Shown here piece by piece: positions 26,801 through 38,800 of a stretch of 64,000 nucleotides of DNA. This DNA is from Colius striatus. Its lineage: Eukaryota > Chordata > Aves > Coliiformes > Coliidae. Every line of letters starts with the position of its first letter. The stretch's first letter is position 1. The stretch spans positions 21,306,501-21,370,500 of the forward strand of contig NC_084766.1 in the NCBI RefSeq assembly GCF_028858725.1. Reading direction: 5' to 3'. The notes beneath the pieces are model-generated. The model was not told the origin of the DNA. It searched no databases and saw only the letters and a list, made by a program, of their open reading frames with translations. Both the position numbers and the translations under genes were made by a program.

Positions 26801-29800
26801 CAGTTTGTCCTGCTGACTTGAGTATCTGTATATTCAACACAAAAATAACCTAGCAGCTATTTACAAATTACTATCAGTGGAGGTTGGTCTAGGTGATCTT
26901 TCAAGGTCCCTTCTAACCATTAAGATTCTCTGAATGTAGTTACTGAATGATAATGCAAAGATTCACTATTGTATTCTTAAAAAGAAAATAATATGCTAGA
27001 TAGTAAAAAGGAAATATTTTTTCTTCTCAGGTTTTCATTCTGTCAGTATCCATTTATTATTTCTATAGCAGCAAAAAAAGTTATTATTCAAAGGGACTCG
27101 GAACAACAAATGATAAGTATTGCACGGGTAAGTCATTTAGTGGTAAATGTTTGTGACTTACTGTTGGTATTTTGTTTAGTTCATGCTTGGTGCTACACAC
27201 AATCTTTTATTACAACTTCCAGTATTTCAGACTACTCTCAAAAAGAACTTGAGCCATTGTACTATTACTAGTCTACAAATGTCCATGCTTGAGTCTCTCA
27301 AGATCTTTTTATTTGAATGGGCTTAGTTTCAAGATGCTCATATGTACCAGTGTTGTGGAGAGTTACAGTAAACTTTACTACTATTTTTTTTTTTTTTGAG
27401 AAGCAGCATAATGTGCTGATAAGAAAAAAAAAATCCATGAAAGTTTTAGACTGTTTCCTATTTTATTCTCTGAAGATACATTGTCATGGAAGACCAAGAT
27501 GCAACTGTGTGTTCACAAATTACAGAAGAGAGGCGGCTTCTGTTCAGAACGTGGCATTATCTGCCTCCCTGTGTGGTAATTTTCTTCAGGTGCCAGCTGA
27601 TACTGGTTTCCTTAGTGCCGAGTGTAGTAGCACCACCACCTATCCATGCCTGTCTTGCTGGATGTGTCTGGTGAATAGCTAAGTAAAGCACAGCCAGTCA
27701 TTGTAATATTAATTTGAGGTATTTAAAAGGTTAGTGTACAATTGCTGCCTTCTTGTTAAACTTCCTGATGAGTTAGTTTGAATATGGTATAAATTTTGTC
27801 TGCAGTAGAAAAGAAAATGCCATCCATCTCTTTGAAGGCATTGAGGCAGCTATCATAGAAGGGTGATGGCTGTAATGCAAGATGCTAAGGATTTTTTTTA
27901 CACTTAACAATTGTGATGCTTTGGTTTTTTTAAATGAAGACACTGCATGTATGATATTTTCTTTTTTATTCAAATAGCAAAGCCTTGTGGATAAAGTGTC
28001 CCGCAGACAGAAACCTGACATGAATATGTTGTTCCTAAATGTGAAAGTGAGGAGGACGCACCTTGTTAGTGATTCACTTGATGAGGTAAGAAAAAATGTG
28101 ATTAAATGGTGTGTTACTGCAGAATAGCTATTGCACTTAGACTTCAGTTTGATAAGTCATATTTAAATCTTTCTACACTAAGAGATTAGGAATATAACTG
28201 TATAATACCAAAATTAAAAGAACTGAATTACTGTCACAGCAGCAGTGCCGCAGAACAGATCATGTTAAACATTCTGAACTTCATTTTCTGTCCTCATATC
28301 GCTCCATAGCTAAGCCTGTAATAAACATACAAGTTTGTGTGCCATGATGTATGTATTTGTGTTTGCAATTTTTGTCTTAAGAAGGCAGAGTATAATTATC
28401 AGCTTATGCAGAATTTGATTCCATGATAGGAGCACGAATAGTAAGTGACTAATCACTCATGAGTTTGCTCTGTTCTAATTCTTGTAGTTTTTTTATTCTT
28501 TCCTTCACCAACTTCTCTGTCCTATAAGAATTATTTAGGCTTTCTTTTTCTTAAGTTCTTATATTGATATTAACTAATTCCTAACATTCTTGAATGTAAT
28601 TTTTGCTTTTTTAGAAAGTAAACAGATGTGTCCATTAAAGCAGGCCATTCAGTATCCACTGAACCTTGCTAATTAACATTATTTAATGAAGTCTAGTTAC
28701 CTACTCTCTTTCAACACTAAAACCAGCCTGATGACATTGAAAAATAAGTCCAAGTGGTGAAAACAAGACCAAATAAATTCTGATTACTCATACTCAGAAA
28801 ACATAAGTTGAAACTGTCTATTTTGGCTTTCTCTCCTAAGACAGAAGAAATGTGGATGGTAACACTACTTTCTCTCAGGAACTGTAGAGGTTTTTACCAC
28901 ACTGACATGACCAAGAGCAATTTCAAGGGTTCTGATAGCCAAAATATTCTCCCATTTATTTCTGACGTTTTCTTCTGCCCATCTCAGGGATGAGTAAGAA
29001 TGTGTTACATTATTCATATTGTCAAAAGTACAGGGAATGGAAGGTGGGGGAAAGATGTCACATTTGTATCTCAAATTGAAAAGAAAATGATTTGCAAAGG
29101 AAAATCACTTCAGCTTAATAGAAAGTTTGTGTCAAATAGTACAAACACACATATTTATAAAATTTGTGCAACAGGAATTTACTTGAGCAGCTACAATGTA
29201 GGAATTATTTTAGCATATACACTGTCCTTACTGATTTAAACATTTTCTCTGGACCTGGCCCCTCATCAATAGTTTAAAACAAAAATTGTATAGGGACTGA
29301 AAGATCACTGCAAATTGTGAAAGACTGTAAACTAATTCTTTGCTGGTCCTTTGCTTGTGTGAAATACTATCTCTAAGGACAAAGGAATAAAAAGACCTTT
29401 TTACCACTGTCTAAAAATCAATTTCACATTTTGTATTTGCTGACAGGTATCTTGTGCTGAACAAATATTAAATTTATATCAAATTTTAGCTGTCTCCTTA
29501 TTTCTAAACATATACAAAGGAGTGGATTGGTTTTTTTTAATCTATCATTTCTTCATAGCAGAATGTCTTCTGTGTAGGTAAAAAAAATACAGAGGTTCAA
29601 AATATTCCAGATAGATTCAATTCGTTTTATCTTGTAGCTTATTAAAAGTCTGTCTATTTACCACCCAACTGTTTTTTCGAGCCTAGAGAGTGGCACCATA
29701 TGCCAGGTAGTTGATGATGTCAAGCAGTCACAGTTATCTTGCTTCTGCAAGTCAGTCAATGTTTTAATATCATTTTGACCATTTAGTAGGAGATGATTTG

Positions 29801-32800
29801 CTAGTTTAAACAAAGTAAGGGTGGTAGAGACAGAGGTATGTGTTCTCTAGGGCTAAAGGTAGTGATATGTTAAATCTCTTCTTTCTTATCCCGTATCTAT
29901 TTTGCAATAGCTAGCAAGGAAGAAGGCAGATCTGAAAAAGAAGTTGAAAGTCACATTTGTAGGGGAAGCTGGTCTTGATATGGGTGGCCTGACAAAAGAG
30001 TGGTTTCTTCTTCTCATTCGCCAGATTTTTCACCCGGATTATGGTGAGTCCTCATAAATGTTCTTAAGTAAATGTGAAAACATATTCATTTTAAGTTATC
30101 AAACCAGTGATGGATAAGAATTCTTCATTAACATAGTTTCAAGTGGAGCAGTTACTAATTGAAGTAAAAATAAAAGCAGGCAAGTTCAAATTGTATATAA
30201 ATGAGAAGAAGCTTTGGTATAGAGGAAGGTGGAAGAGTGAGTAAGAAGTATTTGAAAGGCTTTGAAGATCTTGGATTTTGGCAATGGAGTTCAAGGACTG
30301 CTGAAAAACTGCAATGTTGCTTCTGTGGTATGGCAAAATTAGGGGATGAACAAATCTCTGATCAGTGCAAAGGTTTAGAATTAAAATTACAATTCTGTTT
30401 TTTAAGACTTTAGTCATCCTAAACCCTGTTTCAAAAACCAGATACTCAATGTTTATGGTTTGTTAGTATCCCTAGGCTAGTGAGCATATTGTATATGAAG
30501 CAGGGCAAATTCAAGACTAGCAGTAGATTTTCTTGGAAGTTCTTCCTCTGATAAATCTGTTTTTACATTGTCTTCATCTTGATCCAAAGACAGGGTCTTG
30601 ATTTGCCTCTGGGCAGATGGGAGAAGGCCATCAACTATTATATGGAGTAGGACAAGGATAATTTAAATCTGTTATAACTCAAATGGAACTGGGCCTTTGA
30701 AAGAGTTCTTTCCATTTCTCTTCAGCATAGAAAAATCATAAGAATTTTCTGAGTGTTAGTGAATTGCTAGAACTAAGAGTAAGCAAAAGCTATGCAAGAC
30801 ATTGAAATACTGACACGTTTCTGCCCTTGGAAGTCTTCTAGAATTCACACACATATAAGTGTGAATTCTTATATTTGGATTTAAGAATAAGTTTCTTCAA
30901 TTTAGCTTAACATGTTGTTTGGTTGCAGTTGGAATATGATATTCCTGTTCCAAAATAGAGGACATACAGCAGCCTCTCAAGTAGATGGTTTAGGAAATAT
31001 TCAAGTTGAGATAAGGCCAAATGTATTTGTCACCTAACGACCTTGCCTCTTTCTACTCATGCTGTTTTGTCTGTTTTTACACTGCCCTGACCTCTCTCCT
31101 TATTGCTAGTTTTAGGGAATTTTCTAGATTTTCATAAGCAGCTACAGTTGGATGCTGTTACTGGGTTCAGTTTGGGCAAAAGCTGACTCTGATCTCCCAT
31201 GTATTAATAGTTTCCATTTGCACTGATCTTTACACTGATAATGTTTGCAAGTTCTAGCACCATTTCTGTGGTTAGTATAGGTAGAGGTTAGTTCTTACTT
31301 GACTTGTTATCATCATGTATTGTATTTGGGGTATCTGTGTATTCTTAAAGTGGTCTGAGATGTTCTTAGGAAAGGTCCTTCAATCAGGGGCAGAGACAAT
31401 ACAGGCAGATGTGAGACTGGATGAAATAGCCTGTCCCTGCTGTTACCAGGACCTGTGAGCTCTTAATGATATTTGCAGGCTCAAAGGGTAAAAAAAAGAC
31501 AGATTTCAGGAGACTGGAAGACTTAAATTTCAATCTACTTGTTTATATTGCTGTAGATGAATCTGGGTGGGGGTTTTTTCCCCATTCTAATTAATTTCTC
31601 AGATGAGTCAGCTTTCCTCAGCTGTGTGTGAATAGTACAGATGTTACAATGGTTTAAAATGTTTCCAGGCTACTTCTTAAATGAAAAGCATTGTTTTCCA
31701 GGGACTTCAGCTTAACACCTGGTAGTCATTGGTGGAATGCCAGAGCTTGCCTGTCTTTGCCTGGAAGTATTTGAGTCCCCACAAATGCATGCATGGTCCT
31801 CTGTTGTTTATAGCACTTCTTCTAAAGGCCCAAAATTTTAAGTCACAAATATGTCTTCAAATCTGCTGACATCACTATTTGCCTATAGCCCTTTTTCTAG
31901 GAAAAAAAGATGTCTGTGTGGAGAGGTGAAATTTGGTGATAACCTTAATAGGAAACAATTTATCCTGGAGAAAGTGTTCTGTAAGTTTGACAGTGCTGTT
32001 AGTGAAAATGTGTTGTCAGCAGAGCTTGGTAACTGATGAGTTTGGAAACATTTGAGAGTATTTTTTCTCTTCACCAGCTCTGGCAGGCTTCCTCACTTTA
32101 AAGTGTAAATTCTTTCATTGATATGACTATCAGCCAAGTGTGGGAGTAGTTCAGAAATGTACTTGTCCTTTGGAAAGGGACTATATACTGTGCTGTCTTT
32201 AATGTTTAAGTTGCAAATAATGTATGTCAGAAGATTGGAAGGAAAAACATATTAAAAACATCACTGTTTTTACCCTTTCCAGATTAGCTGATTCTTCAGA
32301 TTTAACCCCTGAAGTTAAAAACTCAAAATTAATTCAGTCATCTGCCCTCCTGTGATTGTTATGAGGCTTTATCTCAGTGTGGGCAATTAATGAATGGAAT
32401 TTCAGAGCTATTTTGTTGCAGCATCGCTGCCATCTTTCAGTATGTGAACCTTGCTCTGCCTTACATGCAACTGTTCTGTTGTTTCTGGTAAAGGCACAGT
32501 CTAAAGCTTTTGTGATGAGCACCTTTTTGAGCTGAAGTTCAAAAGATAGTTAGATTGATCAGGAGAGCAGCAGGGGGAAAATATTAAGGCAGAATTTTAC
32601 CTATGAATTTTCATAGGAACTTGATAACTCTGAGACATCAGTTGGATTTTTATTCCTTTTCAGTCCAAAGGAATTTTCAATTTCACTTAAATATTATGTT
32701 TATCCCAACAAATTAAAGCAAATGATCATGTTTTATCAAATTTACTTCTGCATTGCTCAAGTTAATTTCACTGTTAGTGCATACTTAGCTGGAGTCTGAG

Positions 32801-35800
32801 TGTCTTACTACTCTGAGCAATACTTCCAAGCCATCTTAAAGCTGTTATGAAGTTTCATTATTCATTTTTTTACTTTGTATCAATCTAAACCAGAATGATC
32901 CATATCTGATGCAAACAGCGCTCAAACCAGTCTTTAGGCATTATTTCAGTAGGATCTAGCTTGTCACTTAGATCAGTGAGTGGCTTTTTTTTTTTGGACA
33001 GAAAATATAAAACATTCCTTTTGCTGTTGGTGTGTGTATAAGATAAACCCTTTACAGCTTTCTATGCTAAGGTAAAGCTTATGGTAATTTGTGTCATGGG
33101 ATTCATGCTGACATTGTCATCTGCTATTAACCCAGCAAGGGAGGAAGTTTTAGGTTTACATTGTAGCAAAGATTTTTGGTTAGACAACTAACATTTCTGG
33201 CTGTACAGATAGTGAAGTATGGTGAAGAACCAGACTGCCCAGAGGCCGTATAGAATATGCAACTGCAGAACATGTTGCACCAGCACCCTGTTGGGCTTGG
33301 GCCTGCTTTAGCCTTGACGCTGCCCTTGGGGGGCTGCCCGAGCACCCGCAGGCTCATGCTGAGGAGGGCTGAACAAGCACGGAGACGTGGCCAATTCTGA
33401 GGGTATCTGTGTCAGAAACGTGAGGTTTTGTGTGGCTCTTTAGCAAAGTTCAGGCTTTGTAAAGGCCAGCATTCCTGTCCCACAGGCATGTTCACCTACC
33501 ACAAGGACTCACACTGCCATTGGTTCAGCAGCTTTAAGTGCGATAACTATTCTGAATTTCGACTGGTTGGAGCTGTATCCTTTTATGTCTGTGAGATGGT
33601 GCTCAACAAACAGCCGTTCAGCAAGCTGATATGGGCAAGAAATCAGTCATTGATTAAAACTCATTCAGATACTGCACCTACAAATGTGTTCCATTTTAAA
33701 TGTATAAAAGAGCAGAATTCAAGCAAGTGGATTAAAAATGGGAAGGAAATGGTGTGTGGATATGTGGTACTTGTTACAGAAAACACTAGAATTAAGATTA
33801 AATATGCAACTTCTCTCTCTGTAAGTTGTAATTTTTTGGTGTACTTACACTTCTAAGTTTCATATTGTAAACATAAATGAAATATTAATGCATACAGCTC
33901 ATTTAAGTCCCCATTCATCAGTATGTTGCCTTTTTTTTTAACAGAATGGAAGCCACGTGGTATTTTGAACAGTTTATTTCCTAGGTTTTCCACTGTGCTC
34001 GTTTATGAAGTCCTCAGACAAATGGTTAATGACAATATATACTTATAACTCCACTAAGATGAGATTATGATGCACTTATTTTACTGATTGCAGTTGGACC
34101 AAATGATCATTGTAGATCTCTTCCAACTGAACTATTCTAGTATGAAACTGAATCGTGAACCAGATCCTTCTGATACTTAGTATCATTTCAAATTTGTTTC
34201 ATGAGATACACTTAAATGTTGTAGACTGTTGTGCCAGTGCAGATTTGCCTAGAATTTTTTTATTAAATATATATATATAGAGTTCTCTTTAAAAACTTTT
34301 TTCAGAACTATAATTTGGAACAATTTATTCTGGAAATGGTTGTATAGAATATGATTATGAATATTCTCAAGTGTTCTATCAATGTGCATCATTTGACCAT
34401 CATGACTACTACTGAATTGTAATACAAAACCACATAAAAAATTGTCAGACCCCCAAAAACTAAATAATTTCTATTTCTTCTGTTAACTTAAGATTTTGTT
34501 TGTGCTAAATAATTAACTATAATAAGGATGTGAGGGGTTTGTCCTTAACATTTGACATGTATAGCTTATGGGACTTGCTGTATATAATAGCATCACCTTG
34601 GATATTCGTTTCCCACCTTGCTGTTACAAGAAATTGTTGAGTCCTCCTATTGTTCCCTGTGATCATAACACACTTGTAGGCATCTGTGATGTCACGTTAG
34701 ATGACCTGATACAGATTATGCCTGTAAGTATTGTTTTTTAAGAGGCTAAATTACTGATTTAAAACCTGATTTATTTATATTTAGTACTTGAATTGTAAGC
34801 TGTTCAAAAACAACCTTTTTTCCAGTACAGGCTGATAAAGTCTTCTTCTCTTCTGTTAAAAACAGAAATTCTCCATGTTTTTCTGGACTAGCAGAATTTT
34901 TGTTTCTCTAGTTGAAATTAGAATACCAAAATCTACTATGAAACTTCTAGATATTTTCTGTAGTAGAAAGGAAAACATAACAGTTTCTACTGAAATAAAA
35001 ATACATATATATACACAAACATTAATCAGCGAGTTTTCCTTTGTATATGCATGTGCACAGATGTTTCAAGATACTTTGTGTAATGCATGCCCTTGCAAAG
35101 TTCATCACTTGGTTTTGTAGATTTACTAAGGAGTTTTTACTTATCATAGGAACTGGCCCATGGACTAAGTGAACTTCTATCCTACGAAGGCAATGTTGAA
35201 AAGGATTTTTACTCAACCTTTCAGGTCATTTAATACACAATTATAAGCAATTGTCAAACTTGTTCAGTGATTTTTATGAATGTTTCTGCAGTGCAGTGGC
35301 CTACTACTGTGCAATTGCTGTTTGTTTGGAATGTAACTGCATGGGCATTAAAGCTTGCTTCAATACCAGTCTAGTCCTGGGGCTTTGGGGCGTACAGAGG
35401 CTGGCTTGTTTACAGAACTTTAAGTTGTCCCCTGGCAGTGCAGGTGGATCTGATAGTGACTGGCAGGGTTGCATGCCCAGCTGCTAGTGCATTTCCAGCT
35501 CTTTGCTTCCTCTGATACCACCACCTTGGAATCAGCAACCTGGTTTGTGGAATTAATCTGGCTGCAAAATAATCCCTTTTCTGTCTAACCAAGATGCTAG
35601 TCAAAGCTTACTTCGTATATTTTGTATGCTTTGTCCAGGAAATCTCAGTTGAACAGTAGCTTGTTCTGGTTACAGCAGTTTTGCCTGACCTATATGTGTA
35701 ACTGCTACTTTAATCAAGGAAGCCTTTTCGATTTGTTCATTGTTTTAGAGCACACACTAGTTGTTAAAATTTTATGCCAGTTTTTTTTATGTATATTGGA

Positions 35801-38800
35801 TTAGTAGTGACCTTTTTCCCTTATCTTTGAATTACATTGTCAGGCCATATGAGAATTGCTGTGAAGTGGGTACTTCTAAGTTCCTAGGTGAGCTACAGTG
35901 GAACAAATACCTTCTTAATTGTATTTGATGATTCTAAAGTGTTCTTTTGTGTGAAAAACTCTGTGGCTCCAGAGTCTGCAGGTCAGCTCAATATGCCATT
36001 GTGTAACAGGGTCACTACTTTGAATACCAATTTTTTGAGCAATTTATTGGAAATTGTGATATTTAAGTTTTAAAATACCCACAACTTTCTGAATTACAAC
36101 GTGTGCTACAGAAAGCAACAGGGGAAGTACATGAAATAAGTATAAGCTTTGTAAATTGTGAGTATATGAATGTGTTTTCCAGTACTGACCTTGACCCCTC
36201 TTTTTCTTTAGGTTTTTCAAGAAGAGTTTGGTGTTATAAAATCTTATAACTTAAAGCCAAATGGAGATAAAATTCCAGTCACAAATCAGAATAGGAAAGG
36301 TAATTCAATACTTAGTAACTACACATATTTGACAGACTTAGGTTTGTCCTTTTTATAATCCTAGATTTTCTTTAACAGACTGTAAAATGAAATTACTGTA
36401 GTCCTTTCTGGTGTGCCTACCAATTTACTAGTATCTAAAATGAAATGCATTCATTTTTCTTTGCTCAGTACCATGTGGGAGAGCACAACAAATGATTATT
36501 GTGATGTTACAAAATTAAACATTTTTCTTTTTCAGAATATGTGCAACTCTATGTTGATTTTCTTATCAACAAATCAATCTACAAACAGTTTGCAGCTTTC
36601 TATTACGGATTTCATAGTGTCTGTGCTTCATATGCGTTACTGGTAAGAATAAAATGAAACAACACTTCTATTTTAAATGTGTGACAATGACTTATCTAAA
36701 TTAAGCAAATTACACTGGATGATTTTAGGATTCATGAAGAATCTGGATTAATCACTGTAGTTGATGAATGCAACATAAGCAGAAGAAATTAAGTAGATAG
36801 TCACTTGTTTCCTGAAGATTTCCATTGAAAATTGGTAAATAAAGCCCCACAAGTTAGATGTGGATATTTTCCAAGGATTCTCTGTATTCCCTGCAGTTGT
36901 GAATAGCAGGCCAGCTATGTCTGTATGCTCTTGAGTGACTTCTATGAAATGACTATTACATTTTGAAGGAAGAACATTCATTGAGGTTGAGACTCAACAT
37001 TCTTCCGTATTCAGTCCTATTCAGCTGTTACAATGCCTTTTCTAAGTTACATCATCCCGTGTGCAATCAGAAGAAAAAGAAGAGGCAATTAAAATTTGCA
37101 TGAGATTTTCATCATGTGTGTGAAATTAGACAAGAATGACACACTTGCAGCAAAGTGAGATGTGACCAACTGCATGGAAGGTTCTGGAAGGATAATGAAA
37201 ATCTATTGAAAACCCATAATGTACTCTCATGAAACTGAATGAAGTCGTAGTAACTAAGTAGTTTCTGCAGTTTATTGTTACATGTATCTGCTTTGCACAG
37301 CAGTATGTACAACTAAGTCAAGTTCTGCCAGCCACTGTTACTCATCAACCTACCCTGAGACTTTTCAGTGTAAATAAAATGGAAATTGTAACCAAAATTG
37401 AGATCAAGACCCTCCCTCAGAATTTTAGACATACAAACTTAATTTTCTTCCTGACCATTTCTAATCTAATCAGATCACAAACAATTTAGTGCAATGAATG
37501 GAAGAATGAAAAAGAAGTAAGGAACAAAAGAAATGCACAAAAGTTTGTTATCCAGTAATTTGCTTTTTTCCTGTATATAGTAGGAAGAGATTCTTCAAAA
37601 TACTGAAGGAATTAGTTTTTCTATAAAACAATATGTATCTAAGTAATAGATTTATATTGAATGACATTCTGTTAATTTTTCTATAAAGCCAAAAGTAAAA
37701 TTAAATGTGAATCTAGTAGCAAAGTTTCTAATCTTTAAAAAAACTGTATATATTTTATCCTTAATTTCTGGCAGCTGCTTCGTCCAGAAGAGGTTGAAAT
37801 CCTTGTCTGTGGTAGTCCTGAACTGGATATGTCTGCTTTACAACGAAGCACCCAATATGAGGGCTACCAAAAAACTGACCTTACTATACGGTAGGCTTAA
37901 TTTTTTTCATTCCAGTTACTGAGGTCAAAAAACGTAAGAGTGGTAGCTATTGGGAATAATCTTTTCAAGGATAATCTGAGAATGACAGCAGTTTTAAAAA
38001 TGTATTTCCAAAAAAAAGAGAAAGACACTACTAAATTATCTGTAGATAGACTTGGATCCTTAATGGCATAATGTGTTGTTGAATACCTTTAAATGTTATC
38101 ATCAGATTGAAATGAAGATAGTTAAAAAGAACAGCTTTAAGTCCTGCATAGTGAAACCTGAGTCTTTATTTTTATTATCCAAACTTCTAAAGATGCTTTT
38201 TCTCTTCCAATTCTGTTGATTCCGAGGACATTTATATTAGTGAGTAGAAGGCATTTCCGTTTTAATAGCAAAGTGAGTTGGGTGTCATTTGACAAGACAT
38301 CATTCCAAAATTCATAAAACATCATATTTGTCAATTAGGAATTTATTTAACTTTGCATGTGTAGGATACTACTCTCTAAGTGACATTCATCATATAGTAT
38401 TTATGATTGTATTATTATCCTCATACAATTTTGCTATGATATTGCATCTTAAATCATTTTCTTCTCTCCCTACCCTGAAAATAGATACTTTTGGGATGTA
38501 GTACTTGGATTTTCTCTAGACCTTCAAAAGAAGCTGCTACATTTTGCAACAGGAAGTGATAGAGTACCTGTGGGAGGAATGGCAGATTTGAATTTCAAGA
38601 TTGCAAAGAGTGAAACATCTACTAATTGGTAAGAAGTTTTCTGCATTTAATTTTTTTTTTTGTTTAAATTATTCCCTAAGAACCTCTATCGCTCCTGAAG
38701 GTAGGGCAGAACTAATGTATGAGGAAGAAACTTCATGCACTCCTTTAGTTTGTCTTTAAAATATTAAATCCACTTACTGACAGCACAAATTTTGCAGGTG

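Larger units (their letters stand above)
15868..29910 (+). other. HECTD2: HECTD2 introns 3-12 (0.6-2.4 kb each) between listed exons
   Basis: AT-rich introns separating exons 3 to 13. They contain a short imperfect duplication at 16384-16442, a palindromic E-box at 24541-24558, a TATG-type microsatellite near 23829-23893 and a short CR1 3' end near 26875-26936. Nothing else stands out. Confidence 0.8.
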
